Below, piece after piece: positions 27,836 to 37,891 of a stretch of 64,000 bases of DNA. The DNA comes from Curtobacterium luteum (GTDB lineage: Bacteria > Actinomycetota > Actinomycetes > Actinomycetales > Microbacteriaceae). The stretch is taken from positions 62,001 through 126,000 of the forward strand of contig NZ_BMOI01000007.1 in assembly GCF_014646995.1 (NCBI RefSeq), in the 5' to 3' direction. The notes below the pieces were generated by a model. That model was not told where the DNA came from, searched no databases, and saw only the letters and a list, made by a program, of their open reading frames with translations. A program made the translations under genes and the position numbers. Each line of letters opens with the position of its first letter. Position 1 is the first letter of the stretch.

Positions 27836-27874
27836 CTTCACTACGGATCGTCCGGCACGTACCTGCCGGTGAAG
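27836..27874 (+). promoter_or_regulatory. msiK-type leader RNA element
   Basis: Outer stem CTTCA/TGAAG and inner stem CCGGCA/TGCCGG are joined by an 11-nt bulge on the 5' side only (CTACGGATCGT, 27841-27851); the loop is CGTACC. The 3' side runs into GAAGGAAGG, the ribosome site of the sugar ATPase. A long hairpin with an 11-nt bulge and Shine-Dalgarno-like 3' strand is what I recall of the actinobacterial msiK RNA motif. It probably controls translation start by hiding or exposing that site. Confidence 0.78.
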
Positions 27875-27890
27875 GAAGGATCGAACGCTC

Positions 27891-28991
<1,101 letters not shown>

Positions 28992-28998
28992 CGCTGGA

Positions 28999-29048
28999 AC
29001 AGACGAACAGGAGGCGCGGTGCCAGCTGGCACCGCGCCTCCCGTCTGT
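28999..29048 (+). repeat. Inverted repeat, GGAGGCGCGG family, after ugpC
   Basis: ACAGACG...GGAGGCGCGGTGCCA and its complement, with the same GGTGCCAGCTGGCACC centre as the copy at 7352. It begins eight bases past the ugpC stop and probably ends its transcript. Confidence 0.8.
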
Positions 29049-29077
29049 CAGACTGCCGAACGGAAGCAGACTGCGCG

Positions 29078-29156
29078 ACCGACGCAACGTGCCGGACCGA
29101 CGCAGTGCCGGACCGACGCAGTCTGCGGGACCGACGCAGCCCGCCGAACCGACGCA
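29078..29156. repeat. Tandem repeat: five ACCGACGCA units
   Basis: ACCGACGCA begins at 29078, 29096, 29112, 29130 and 29148, that is at steps of 18, 16, 18 and 18 bases, with partly conserved spacers (GTGCCGG, GTCTGCGGG). It lies just upstream of the DUF4032 gene and could be a regulator binding array or a slipped-strand repeat. Confidence 0.75.
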
Positions 29157-29181
29157 GCCACCGCACGACCAGGAGCCAACC

Positions 29182-30483
29182 GTGCCCGACTCCCTCGCCA
29201 TCACCGCAGCCACCGTCGACCCGGGCCTCCTCGACCTGCCGTGGGACCAACCGCTCGAGGACTGGCCGGACGACGTGATCGTCGCGCTGCCGAAGGGCAT
29301 CTCGCGACACCTGGTGCGTTTCGTGCACCTCAGCGGGTACGTCGCCGCGGTGAAGGAGACCGGGGAAGAGGTCGCGCGCGCCGAGTACGAGATGCTCCGC
29401 ACGCTGCAGCGCATGGACGTCCCGTGCGTGGACCCGGTCGCGGTCATCACGAACCGCGTCGACGCGGACGGCGAACCCCTGCACCCGGTGCTCGTCACCC
29501 GGCACCTCCGCTTCTCGCTGCCGTACCGCGCGCTCTACTCCCAGACGCTCCGCCCGGAGACCGCGACCCGACTCGTCGACGCCCTCGCCCTGCTGCTCGT
29601 GCGCCTGCACGTCATCGGGTTCTACTGGGGCGACGTCTCGCTCTCGAACACGCTCTTCCGCCGCGACGCCGGGGCCTTCGCCGCGTACCTCGTCGACGCC
29701 GAGACCGGCAAGCTCTACCCCGGCGGCCTGTCGAACGGGCAGCGCGAGAACGACCTCGAGGTCGCCCGCGTCAACATCGCCGGCGAGCTGCTGGACCTCG
29801 AGGCCGGTGGTCGCCTCGACGAGAACGCCGACGCGGTCGACGTCTCGAACCGGATCGTGGCGCAGTACCGGACGCTCTGGAAGGAGCTGACGGGTACCGA
29901 GCAGTTCGACATCAAGGAGCGCTGGCGCATCAACGACCGGGTCGAGCGGCTCAACGCCCTCGGCTTCGACATCGAGGAGCTCTCGATCCACACGACCGAG
30001 GGCGGTTCGCAGGTGCGCATCCAGCCCAAGGTGGTGGACGCCGGGCACCACCAGCGACGGCTGCTCCGCCTCACCGGTCTCGACGCCGGTGAGAACCAGG
30101 CCCGGCGCCTGCTCAACGACCTCGACTCGTACCGTGCACGCAACGGCCGCGAGGCCCTCGACGAGGAGATGGTCGCGCACGAGTGGGTCTCGCGGGTGTT
30201 CGAGCCCGTCGTCCGGTCGATCCCGCGGGACCTCCGCGGACGGCTGGAGCCCGCCGAGGTCTTCCACGAGCTGCTCGAACACCGCTGGTTCATGTCGCAG
30301 GCCGAGGAACGGTCGGTGTCGCTGCCCGAGGCCACGACCGCCTACATCAACGACGTGCTGCGGCACCGGCGGGACGAGCGGCTGCTCATCAACCCGCCGA
30401 CCTCCTCGATGACGCTGCCCGTCGCGCTCGACGACGACGTCGACGCGGACGAGGACGTCGAGGACTGGCGCGCGGGCGTCTGA
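29182..30483 (+). CDS. DUF4032 protein, kinase-like fold
   Basis: A 433-residue protein of the DUF4032 family. The N-terminal half has weak lipopolysaccharide-kinase/protein-kinase features: KETGEEVARAEYEML, RLHVIGFYWGDVSLSNTLFR (the catalytic-loop-like HxxGxxxGDxxxxN) and YLVDAETG (DxE). The C-terminal half is the DUF4032 region proper. Substrate unknown. The start is a GTG at 29182 after AGGAG; the longer frame would translate the tandem repeat. The tail is strongly acidic. Confidence 0.82.
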   Translation: MPDSLAITAATVDPGLLDLPWDQPLEDWPDDVIVALPKGISRHLVRFVHLSGYVAAVKETGEEVARAEYEMLRTLQRMDVPCVDPVAVITNRVDADGEPLHPVLVTRHLRFSLPYRALYSQTLRPETATRLVDALALLLVRLHVIGFYWGDVSLSNTLFRRDAGAFAAYLVDAETGKLYPGGLSNGQRENDLEVARVNIAGELLDLEAGGRLDENADAVDVSNRIVAQYRTLWKELTGTEQFDIKERWRINDRVERLNALGFDIEELSIHTTEGGSQVRIQPKVVDAGHHQRRLLRLTGLDAGENQARRLLNDLDSYRARNGREALDEEMVAHEWVSRVFEPVVRSIPRDLRGRLEPAEVFHELLEHRWFMSQAEERSVSLPEATTAYINDVLRHRRDERLLINPPTSSMTLPVALDDDVDADEDVEDWRAGV

Positions 30484-30529
30484 CGCGGTCCCCGGTCGGT
30501 CACGGCACCCCGCCGGGTGGCCGCGGACC

Positions 30530-30576
30530 GCTCACGACCGTCGCCTGCGGCGTCGCTCAGCGCACGCCTCGTGACC
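30530..30576. repeat. 47-bp GGTCACGA palindromic repeat, copy 2
   Basis: Starts GCTCACGACCGTCGCC and ends CGCCTCGTGACC, with the same total length and outer motif as copies 1 and 3. The inner arms are more diverged. Confidence 0.6.
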
Positions 30577-30753
30577 ACACGACCGACACCGGCCGACGGG
30601 TCGTGACCCGAGGGGTTCGGGAGTGCGACCGCCTTGGAGGCCCGGGGGGCGTCCCGGAGACCGGCGCCGGCCGTCCGGACCGCCACGCCTCCACCGCCGG
30701 TGGTGATGTCGGACGTCGAGCGGTCGCAACACCCCGACAGACGCACGTCCGCC

Positions 30754-30800
30754 GGTCACGAACCGTCGCCTGCGGGGTGGCGCAGCGACGATTCGCGACC
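30754..30800. repeat. 47-bp GGTCACGA palindromic repeat, copy 3
   Basis: Left arm GGTCACGAACCGTCGC and right arm GCGACGATTCGCGACC, 14 of 16 positions complementary. It is the best palindrome of the three. Confidence 0.68.
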
Positions 30801-30853
30801 GTGCGGCGGGCAGCATCCGACGTGTCGTGACCCCGCCGGCTCCGTGCGGGTCG

Positions 30854-31864
30854 CTACGCGGCGCGACGACGCCGCGCGACCTCCCACAGGGTCACGCTCG
30901 CCGCGATGCCCGCGTTGAGCGACTCGGTCGCGCTCGAGATCGGGATCGACACGATGGCGTCGCAGGTCTCGGTGACCAGGCGCGACAGCCCCTTGCCCTC
31001 CGAGCCGACGACGATCACGATCGGGCGGTCGGCGAGCTCGAGGCCGTCGAGCTCCACGTCGCCGTCGCCGTCGAGCCCGAGGACGAACAGCCCCATCGAC
31101 TTGAGCGACTTGAGCGTCTGGGTCAGGTTCGGCGCCATCGCGACCGGGGTGCGGGCCGCGGCACCGGCGGAGGTCTTCCACGCGCTCGCGGTCACACCGA
31201 CCGAACGACGCTGGGGCACGATGACGCCGTGCCCGCCGAACGCCGCGGTGGAGCGGATGATGGCACCGAGGTTGCGCGGGTCGGTGATGCCGTCGAGGGC
31301 GACCATGAGCGGGACCTCGTCCTTCGCGAACGCCCGCTCGACGATGTCCTCGGACACCGCGTACTCGTACGCGGGGACCTTGAGCGCGACGCCCTGGTGC
31401 ACGCTGTCGTGCCCGGTGATGCGGTCCAGCTCCGGCCGCATCAGCTCGATGATGGGCACGCCGCGGTGGTTGGCGAGCGCGAGGATCTCCTTGACGCGGT
31501 CGTCGACCTCGATGCGGGACGCGATGTAGAGCGTCGTCGACGGCGTCTTCGTGCGCAGCGCCTCGAGCACGGAGTTGCGCCCGGTGACGAGCTCGGAGTC
31601 GTCGCTCTTGCGCTGCGGCGGACGACCGGTCCGCTGCTGCGGGGCGCTCGAGGCACCGTGACGACCACGGGCCGCCTCGAGCCGCTCCTTGGCGGCCTTG
31701 CGCTTGCCGGCCGGGTGGTACGGACGGTCCTCGGCCTTCGGGGTGGGCTTGCGCCCCTCGAGCGCCTGGGCGCCCTGTCCGCCGGAGCCGACCTGCTTGT
31801 TGCCCTTGCGGCCGGACCGGACGGCGCCCGGACGGCCCTTCTTGCTCCCGGAAACGTTCTTCAT
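30854..31864 (-). CDS. rlmB: 23S rRNA (guanosine-2'-O-)-methyltransferase, TrmH/SpoU family
   Basis: A 336-residue SPOUT methyltransferase. The N-terminal 80 residues are a basic Gly/Lys/Arg-rich extension; a substrate-binding domain follows (GRNSVLEALRTK, about 95-170), then the knotted SAM domain with DGITDPRNLGAIIRS, VVGSEGKGLSRL and ISSATESLNAGIAASV (motifs 1-3). It methylates ribosomal RNA, most likely the RlmB site. It lies 28 bases downstream of cysS on the same strand, the usual actinobacterial order. Confidence 0.93.
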   Translation of the reverse strand: MKNVSGSKKGRPGAVRSGRKGNKQVGSGGQGAQALEGRKPTPKAEDRPYHPAGKRKAAKERLEAARGRHGASSAPQQRTGRPPQRKSDDSELVTGRNSVLEALRTKTPSTTLYIASRIEVDDRVKEILALANHRGVPIIELMRPELDRITGHDSVHQGVALKVPAYEYAVSEDIVERAFAKDEVPLMVALDGITDPRNLGAIIRSTAAFGGHGVIVPQRRSVGVTASAWKTSAGAAARTPVAMAPNLTQTLKSLKSMGLFVLGLDGDGDVELDGLELADRPIVIVVGSEGKGLSRLVTETCDAIVSIPISSATESLNAGIAASVTLWEVARRRRAA

Positions 31865-31892
31865 GCTCAGCTCCTGTTCGGCACGGCCGTGG

Positions 31893-33302
31893 TCAGGCGA
31901 TGCTCCAGCGTGTACCCGCTGCGGTGTCCTCGATGGTGATGCCCGCGGCGGCGAGGTCGTCACGCACGCGGTCGGCCGTCGCGAAGTCCCGTGCGGCCCG
32001 GGCGTCGGCGCGCTCCTGCACGAGGCGTTCGACGAGGGCTGCGAGCGGGGCGGCCGAGGGGTCCTGACCGCCGCTCGACCAGTGGGCCGCTCGCGGGTCG
32101 ATGCCGAGCACCTCCACCATCGCGGCCACCTGATGGTACGCGAGACCGAGCGCTTCCGCATCGTCGGCGTCGAGGGCGGCGTTCCCGGCGCGGACCGTCT
32201 CGTGCAGCACGGCGAGCGCCTGGGGCACCGAGAGGTCGTCGTCCATCGCGGCCGCGAAGGTCTCGGGGACGGCGGGGGCGTCGCGGAGCGGGATCCCCTC
32301 GAGCCGGGGTTCCGCACGGGTCAGGAAGCCCTCGATGCGGTCGTACGCCGCCTCGGCCTCGGCCAGGGAGCCGGCGTGGTGGTCGATCGACGAGCGGTAG
32401 TGCGCCGCGCCGAGGAAGTACCGCACGACCTCGGGTCGCGCGGAACCGAGGAAGTCCGCCGCGAAGATCGAGTTGCCGAGCGACTTCGACATCTTCTGAC
32501 CGTCGACGGTCACGAGTCCGTTGTGCAGCCAGTACGTCGCGAACGCGTCACCAGCGGCGGTCGACTGCGCGAGCTCGTTCTCGTGGTGCGGGAACCGGAG
32601 GTCGAGGCCGCCACCGTGGATGTCGAACGCCGGACCGAGGTAGCGCCGGCTCATCGCCGAGCACTCGATGTGCCAGCCCGGTCGACCGGGACCCCACGGG
32701 CTGTCCCACACGGCGGTGTCGGGCTCGCCGGTCTTGCGGCCCTTCCAGAGCGCGAAGTCGCGCGGGTCCCGCTTGCCGCGGGGGTCGGCGTCGGCAGCGT
32801 CGACCATGTCCTCGCGGCGCTGCCGGGTGAGGGTGCCGTAGGACTCCCAGCTGCCGGTGTCGAAGTAGACGTCCCCGGAGCCGTCCTGTGCGGCGTAGGC
32901 GTGGCCGCGCTCGATCAGGCGCTCGATGATCTCGTGCATCTGCGGCACGCTCGCGGTCGCCCGGGGTTCGTAGGTCGGCGGCAGGATCCCGAGCGCGCGG
33001 TAGGCGGCCGTGAACTCGAGCTCGACGCGGTACGCACGGGCGAACCACGCCTCGTCGGTGCCCGCGGCCAGGTCGAGCACCTTGTCGTCGATGTCGGTGA
33101 CGTTCCGGACGAGGGTGACCGAGTAGCCGCGGTACGTCAGCCACCGACGCCAGACGTCGTAGACGAGCGCCGAGCGCAGGTGGCCGATGTGCGGCGACGA
33201 CTGCACCGTGGGACCACAGACGTAGACGCTCACGTGTCCGTCGACCAGGGGCACGAGGTCGACGACGGCGGCGGCGCGGGAGTCGTAGAGGCGAACGGTC
33301 AC
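31893..33302 (-). CDS. cysS: Cysteinyl-tRNA synthetase
   Basis: A 469-residue class I synthetase. HIGH motif [12 protein letters not shown], zinc Cys in VCGPTV, and the KMSKS loop in [12 protein letters not shown]. The CysS-type length and the DALR domain at the end separate it from the related mycothiol enzyme MshC. The start is a GTG at 33302; TAGTCT lies exactly six bases upstream, so the transcript is leaderless. Forms a likely operon with rlmB; ispDF lies upstream. Confidence 0.96.
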   Translation of the reverse strand: MTVRLYDSRAAAVVDLVPLVDGHVSVYVCGPTVQSSPHIGHLRSALVYDVWRRWLTYRGYSVTLVRNVTDIDDKVLDLAAGTDEAWFARAYRVELEFTAAYRALGILPPTYEPRATASVPQMHEIIERLIERGHAYAAQDGSGDVYFDTGSWESYGTLTRQRREDMVDAADADPRGKRDPRDFALWKGRKTGEPDTAVWDSPWGPGRPGWHIECSAMSRRYLGPAFDIHGGGLDLRFPHHENELAQSTAAGDAFATYWLHNGLVTVDGQKMSKSLGNSIFAADFLGSARPEVVRYFLGAAHYRSSIDHHAGSLAEAEAAYDRIEGFLTRAEPRLEGIPLRDAPAVPETFAAAMDDDLSVPQALAVLHETVRAGNAALDADDAEALGLAYHQVAAMVEVLGIDPRAAHWSSGGQDPSAAPLAALVERLVQERADARAARDFATADRVRDDLAAAGITIEDTAAGTRWSIA

Positions 33303-33338
33303 GCTCCAAGACTAGGGCGCGGCCGGTGCCGCGGTCCG

Positions 33339-34502
33339 TCAGACCGGCCGGACGACGGCGGTCGCGATCGCCGCGAGCCCCTCCCCGCGGCCGGTGAACC
33401 CGAGGCCGTCGGTGGTCGTGCCGGACACCGCGACCGGCGCTCCGACGACGGCGGCCAGTGCGTCCTGCATCTCCGTGCGCCGAGCGCCGATGCGCGGGCG
33501 GTTCCCGACGACCTGCACGGTCACGGACACGGGTGCGAGTCCGGCCTCGGCGAGCAGCGACACCGCACCCCGCACGAAGACGCCTCCGGCGGCTCCGGCG
33601 TACCGCGGGTCGGCGGTGCCGAAGCGGCCGCCGATGTCGCCCAGGCCGCCGGCGGAGAGCAGGGCGTCGCACACGGCGTGCGCCACCGCGTCGCCGTCGC
33701 TGTGCCCCGAGAGGCCGGGTTCGCCCGGGAAGTCGAGCAGCCCGACGCGGCACGGTGACCCCGCGTCGAACGCGTGCACGTCGACCCCGAGGCCGATCCG
33801 CACGGCGGGGCCGTCGGCGCCGTTCCGTGCCCGGACGATCGACTCGGCCCGGCCGAGGTCCCAGCGGGTGGTGACCTTGAACGCGTCCGCGTCGCCCGGG
33901 ACGGACCGGACCGTGCGTCCGGCCGCCTGGAACACCCCGGCGTCGTCGGTCTCGGACCGCGCCGAGACCGCGTACGCCTGCCGGAGCGCCGCGAGCGGGA
34001 AGCCCTGCGGGGTCTGGACACCGACGAGCGCCGAGCGGTCGACCGTCTCGCGCACGACGTCTCCGTCGACGCGCTTCACGGTGTCCACGACCGGCAGCGC
34101 CGGGACGACGCCGTCACCCGACGTCTCCACGGCGTCGAACACGCGCTCGAACTGCGACGCGGGCGTCAGGCAGCGTGCGGCGTCGTGCACCAGCACGACG
34201 TCGACGGAGTCGGGCAGCGCTGCCAGGCCGGCCTGTACCGACGCGTGGCGATCCGTGCCTCCCGGGACGACCGCCGTGTACGGCACCGCGGCCCCGGCGG
34301 CCGTGGCGACCACCTGACGGCACTCGTCGAGGCGGTCCGCAGGGGCGACCACCACGACGAGGGTCGGCAGCGCCAGGGTGAAGAGCGGCTCGAGGGCACG
34401 CGCGAGCATGAGCGAGCCGGCGACCGGCACGAACGCCTTCGCCGTGCCGATGCCCAGGCGCGTCCCGGACCCGGCCGCGACGACGACGACCGCCCTGCTC
34501 AC
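33339..34502 (-). CDS. ispDF: Bifunctional IspD-IspF, non-mevalonate isoprenoid pathway
   Basis: A 387-residue fusion. Residues 1-225 are IspD (4-diphosphocytidyl-methylerythritol synthase; [13 protein letters not shown] and the Lys of TAKAF); residues 228-387 are IspF (MECDP synthase; [22 protein letters not shown] with the metal ligands, and the closing [14 protein letters not shown]). It makes two non-adjacent steps of the methylerythritol-phosphate pathway. It lies 49 bases after carD on the same strand, a common actinobacterial order. Confidence 0.95.
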   Translation of the reverse strand: MSRAVVVVAAGSGTRLGIGTAKAFVPVAGSLMLARALEPLFTLALPTLVVVVAPADRLDECRQVVATAAGAAVPYTAVVPGGTDRHASVQAGLAALPDSVDVVLVHDAARCLTPASQFERVFDAVETSGDGVVPALPVVDTVKRVDGDVVRETVDRSALVGVQTPQGFPLAALRQAYAVSARSETDDAGVFQAAGRTVRSVPGDADAFKVTTRWDLGRAESIVRARNGADGPAVRIGLGVDVHAFDAGSPCRVGLLDFPGEPGLSGHSDGDAVAHAVCDALLSAGGLGDIGGRFGTADPRYAGAAGGVFVRGAVSLLAEAGLAPVSVTVQVVGNRPRIGARRTEMQDALAAVVGAPVAVSGTTTDGLGFTGRGEGLAAIATAVVRPV

Positions 34503-34551
34503 CCCGGAGGGGAGCAGAGCGGTCGTCGTGGTGTCCAGTGGTCCGGACGCG

Positions 34552-35034
34552 CTAGGAGGCGAGGACCTCGTCGAGGACGGTCGATGCCTTGTCCTCGTCG
34601 GTCTTCTCGGCCAGCGCGAGTTCGGAGATCAGGATCTGCCGGGCCTTCGCGAGCATGCGCTTCTCGCCCGCGGAGAGCCCGCGGTCCTGGTCGCGGCGCC
34701 AGAGGTCGCGGACGACCTCGGAGACCTTGATCACGTCGCCGGAGGCGAGCTTCTCGAGGTTCGCCTTGTACCGGCGCGACCAGTTGGTGGGTTCCTCGGT
34801 GAACGGTGCGCGGAGGACCTCGAACACCTTGTCGAGCCCTTCCTTGCCGATCACGTCGCGCACGCCGACCAGGTCGACGTTGTCCGCCGGGACCTCGATC
34901 GTCAGGTCACCCTGCGTCACACGCAGCTTCAGGTAGACCTTTTCCTCGCCCTTGATGACGCGCGTCTTCACTTCAGAGATGGTTGCCGCCCCGTGATGGG
35001 GGTAGACCACGGTCTCGCCGACCTCGAATTGCAT
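34552..35034 (-). CDS. carD: CarD-family transcription regulator
   Basis: A 160-residue CarD that binds RNA polymerase beta and stabilises open promoter complexes, notably at rRNA genes. The N-terminal RNAP-interaction Tudor-like domain starts [19 protein letters not shown]; the C-terminal helical DNA-binding domain includes the conserved [14 protein letters not shown]. Essential in mycobacteria. It probably heads the carD-ispDF-cysS-rlmB run. A TAAACT -10 lies 24 bases upstream of the ATG. Confidence 0.96.
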   Translation of the reverse strand: MQFEVGETVVYPHHGAATISEVKTRVIKGEEKVYLKLRVTQGDLTIEVPADNVDLVGVRDVIGKEGLDKVFEVLRAPFTEEPTNWSRRYKANLEKLASGDVIKVSEVVRDLWRRDQDRGLSAGEKRMLAKARQILISELALAEKTDEDKASTVLDEVLAS

Positions 35035-35175
35035 GTATCAGGCTCCGTTCCGAGACGCCCAGTTTACCACAAGGGGTGTTCGGGTATGGGGCCGCTGGGC
35101 ACTCGCCCTCCCAGGTGATCGCTAGGATGGGGTCGGACCGTCCGGTCCCCAAACGTGATCTTCCGGAGGATTCTC

Positions 35176-35805
35176 TTGCGAGCTCGGGTACTCGTGTCCG
35201 TCGCCGTTGCGGCAACCATCGCGCTCGGCGCCACCGGCTGCGAGTTCGTCTCGCCGGTCGGCACGGCGGAGATCCAGCAGGTCACCGACGGCGTCAACGG
35301 CCGCACGGGCTCGATCGACATCCGGAACGCGCTGCTCATCTCGGACGACGGCGAGCAGGCTCGGTTCATCGGCACGCTCGTGAACAGCTCCGACTCGGAC
35401 GACGCCACGCTCTCGATCGAGGTCGGTGGCGACACCCAGACCGTCGACGTGCCGGCGAACTCCCGCGTCGACCTGGCCGCCCCGAGCGCCGCGTCGACGC
35501 CGACCCCGACGCGCGGCGCCGAGACGAACGGCGACCGCACCCAGGGCACGACCCCGGCCGCCGGCGACGACGTCGTGTTCGAGCAGGCCGACGTCACGCC
35601 GGGCTCGCTCGTCAAGGTCTACTTCTCGTACTCGGGCTCCGAGGGCGTCTCGCTCAACGTGCCGGTCCTGACCACCTCGCAGGAGGAGTACACGACGCTC
35701 GCCCCGACGCCCGCGGCGTCCGAGACCCCCAGCGGCGAGACGACCAGCGGCGAGGCCACCGGCGAGGCGACCGGCGACGCGACGGACACCCCGATCAACC
35801 CGTAG
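35176..35805 (+). CDS. Lipoprotein of unknown function
   Basis: A 209-residue exported lipoprotein. Signal peptide LRARVLVSVAVAATIALGATGC, where Cys at about 22 is the lipidation site. The mature part is a single beta-rich domain (about 30-170) with a Ser/Thr/Pro/Glu-rich tail. I choose the TTG at 35176 because GGAGG lies six bases before it and because it gives a proper signal sequence; the GTG at 35155 precedes that ribosome site. A TAGGAT -10 lies at 35123. Often found next to carD in Microbacteriaceae. Confidence 0.82.
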   Translation: MRARVLVSVAVAATIALGATGCEFVSPVGTAEIQQVTDGVNGRTGSIDIRNALLISDDGEQARFIGTLVNSSDSDDATLSIEVGGDTQTVDVPANSRVDLAAPSAASTPTPTRGAETNGDRTQGTTPAAGDDVVFEQADVTPGSLVKVYFSYSGSEGVSLNVPVLTTSQEEYTTLAPTPAASETPSGETTSGEATGEATGDATDTPINP

Positions 35806-35826
35806 CGCACAGCGCGCAGCGCACGA

Positions 35827-35889
35827 CGCAACCGCCTGGAGGCGCGGCGCCGGTCCCCGAGACCGGCACCGCGCCTCCGGTGCGTTGCG
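35827..35889. repeat. Inverted repeat, GGAGGCGCGG family, between convergent genes
   Basis: A longer member: CGCAACCGC...GGAGGCGCGG..GCCGGTC with its complement. It separates the convergent lipoprotein and regX3 stops and can terminate both. Confidence 0.75.
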
Positions 35890-35890
35890 G

Positions 35891-36571
35891 CTACGCCTCG
35901 ATGCGGTATCCGAGGCCGCGGACCGTGACGAGGATCTCCGGCGCACTCGGCACCCGCTCGATCTTCGACCGGAGCCGCTTGATGTGCACGTCGAGGGTCT
36001 TGGTGTCCCCGAAGTAGTCGGAGCCCCACACCCGGTCGATGAGCTGCCCGCGCGTGAGCACCCGACCGGCGTTGCGGAGGAGCAGCTCCAGGAGCTCGAA
36101 CTCCTTGAGGGGCATCGGCGTCTCGGAACCGTCGACCGACACCGTGTGGCGCTCCACGTCCATCCGGATGCCGCCGGCCTGGAGGATGCCGGAGTCGCCC
36201 GGGTCGTCCTCGGTCCGACGACGGAGCACGGCTCGGATGCGCGCGAGGAGTTCCCGGGTCGAGTACGGCTTCGTGACGTAGTCGTCGGCGCCGAGTTCGA
36301 GCCCGACCACGATGTCCACCTCGGAGTCCTTCGCCGTGAGCATGATGATCGGTGCGTTCGACCGGGTCCGGATCTGCCGGCAGACCTCGGTGCCGGACAG
36401 CCCCGGCAGCATCAGGTCGAGCAGCACGAGGTCGGGGTTCTCCGCGTCGAACTTCGACAGCGCCGTCACGCCGTCGGCAGCGACGGAGGTCTCGTACCCC
36501 TCGCGCTGCAGCAGGAACTCCAGGGGCTCGCTCAGGGCCGGCTCGTCGTCGACGATGAGGATCTTGGTCAC
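35891..36571 (-). CDS. regX3: Phosphate response regulator RegX3
   Basis: A 226-residue OmpR-type regulator. D52 in LVLLDLMLP is the phospho-acceptor and K101 in VTKPY the conserved Lys; the winged-helix domain spans about 125-223. The start is a GTG at 36571 that overlaps the senX3 stop as GTGA. With SenX3 next door and PhoU divergent, it is the phosphate-starvation regulator that binds PHO boxes here and upstream of pstS. Confidence 0.93.
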   Translation of the reverse strand: MTKILIVDDEPALSEPLEFLLQREGYETSVAADGVTALSKFDAENPDLVLLDLMLPGLSGTEVCRQIRTRSNAPIIMLTAKDSEVDIVVGLELGADDYVTKPYSTRELLARIRAVLRRRTEDDPGDSGILQAGGIRMDVERHTVSVDGSETPMPLKEFELLELLLRNAGRVLTRGQLIDRVWGSDYFGDTKTLDVHIKRLRSKIERVPSAPEILVTVRGLGYRIEA

Positions 36572-37734
36572 GATGGCTGCTCTTCCAGTTGCTCTTCGAG
36601 TGCGGTGGTCAGGTCGGTGTCCGCCTCGGGCAGGCGGATGGTGAAGGTCGAGCCCTTGCCGGGCTGCGACCACACGCGCACGTCGCCGCCGTGGTTGCCG
36701 ACGACGTGCTTGACGATGGCGAGCCCGAGGCCGGTACCGCCGGTGGCCCGCGACCGGGCGGGGTCCACGCGGTAGAACCGTTCGAACACGCGGTCGAGGT
36801 CGGCCTCCGGGATGCCGACGCCCTGGTCGGTGACGGCGATCTCCACGAAGCCCTTCGTGCTGCGGACGCCCACGCCGACACGGGTGCCGTCCGGCGAGTA
36901 CTTCACGGCGTTGGCGATGAGGTTCGACACCGCCACCTGCAGCAGGCCCGGGTCGCCCATCACCATGAGCTTCGTCTTCTTCGCGCGGACGATGTCGATG
37001 TCGCGGGCGCTGGCGACGACCTCGTTGGCGTCGACGGCGGCCTGCACGATGCGGTCGATCGACGTCTCCTCGCTGGACTCGAGCGCGTCGACGGACTGCA
37101 GACGGGACAGCTCGATGATGTCCTTCGTGAGCGCCCCGAGCCGCTCCGACTCGGTGACGAGCTGGGCGGCGAACTTCCGCACGTGCTCGGGCGAGTCCGC
37201 CGCGGCCACGAGCGTCTCGGACAGCAGGCCGATCGCGCCGATCGGGGTCTTCAGCTCGTGGGAGATGTTCGCGACGAAGTCCCGCCGGACCTCGTCGATG
37301 CGCCGGCTCTCGGTGAGGTCGTCCGCGGTGACGAGGACGTACCGGTTGCCGAGCTGCGCGGCCCGGAAGCTCAGGTAGCCGATCAGCTCACCGCGTCGGC
37401 CGCGGGGCAGCTCCATGTCCTCGGAGCCCATCTCCCCGCTCGCGCGTACCCGGTCCACGAGGTCGCGGAGTTCCTTGTGCACGAGCCGTCGGCGCACGAC
37501 CAGGCCGACCGTGAGCGCCTGCGGCGAGGCGGCCACGACGGTGTTCGAGGGGTCGACGACCACGGCGGGGTTGTGCATCGTGGCGATCACCGCTGCCACA
37601 CCGTCCGGGAGCGTCCGCTCCGCGACGTCGGCTGCACGCGCCGTGCGCTCGGCGGTGATGATCAGCACCACGACGCCCGCGCCGAACACCCCGCCGAGGA
37701 GCATCGACAGTGGCACGAGCCACGCGTTGTCCAT
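36568..37734 (-). CDS. senX3: Phosphate sensor histidine kinase SenX3
   Basis: A 388-residue kinase with one N-terminal membrane helix (5-27), a PAS-like domain (about 45-140), the DHp domain with H159 in VANISHELKTP, and a full ATPase domain (N box ANAVKYS, G1 DQGVGIP, G2 GGTGLGLAI). Like PhoR it lacks a large periplasmic domain and senses phosphate through PhoU and the Pst transporter. TACACT (37741-37746) lies exactly six bases before ATG 37734, so the mRNA is leaderless; PHO-box repeats overlap its -35 region. Confidence 0.94.
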   Translation of the reverse strand: MDNAWLVPLSMLLGGVFGAGVVVLIITAERTARAADVAERTLPDGVAAVIATMHNPAVVVDPSNTVVAASPQALTVGLVVRRRLVHKELRDLVDRVRASGEMGSEDMELPRGRRGELIGYLSFRAAQLGNRYVLVTADDLTESRRIDEVRRDFVANISHELKTPIGAIGLLSETLVAAADSPEHVRKFAAQLVTESERLGALTKDIIELSRLQSVDALESSEETSIDRIVQAAVDANEVVASARDIDIVRAKKTKLMVMGDPGLLQVAVSNLIANAVKYSPDGTRVGVGVRSTKGFVEIAVTDQGVGIPEADLDRVFERFYRVDPARSRATGGTGLGLAIVKHVVGNHGGDVRVWSQPGKGSTFTIRLPEADTDLTTALEEQLEEQPS

Positions 37735-37762
37735 GGCGCCAGTGTAGGGATGGTCACGCGCG

Positions 37763-37784
37763 GTTCGGACACCGTTCACCGCCC
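37763..37784 (-). promoter_or_regulatory. PHO-box-like repeats before senX3
   Basis: Two adjacent 11-bp units written on the plus strand, GTTCGGACACC and GTTCACCGCCC. They overlap the expected -35 position of the senX3 promoter, consistent with RegX3 control of its own operon. Confidence 0.6.
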
Positions 37785-37816
37785 TCCCGCGCGGTTCCGG
37801 CGCCGTCCGACGAGAC

Positions 37817-37849
37817 GTTCAACCGCACGTCACCGTTCGTTCACCTCGG
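37817..37849 (+). promoter_or_regulatory. PHO box before phoU (three 11-bp units)
   Basis: GTTCAACCGCA, CGTCACCGTTC and GTTCACCTCGG follow one another without gaps. They match the actinobacterial PhoP/RegX3 direct-repeat type with GTTCACC-like cores and lie upstream of a GACACT -10 candidate at 37855. Confidence 0.72.
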
Positions 37850-37891
37850 GTGACGACACTCGTCCGGTACCGCAGAGAGAGGCACGCCCCC

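Larger units (their letters stand above)
30484..30853. other. Intergenic region with two 47-bp palindromes
   Basis: About 370 bases between the convergent DUF4032 and rlmB genes. It holds two copies of the GGTCACGA palindrome (30530, 30754), single half-sites near 30601 and 30825, and a diverged GGAGGC-type segment near 30636-30690. No gene is seen. Confidence 0.6.

Noticed and set aside
30620..30700. Another full GGAGGCGCGG repeat
   Set aside because: GGAGGCCCGGGGGGCG and CCACGCCTCC are similar but do not form a continuous stem, so it was noted only as a possible relic.
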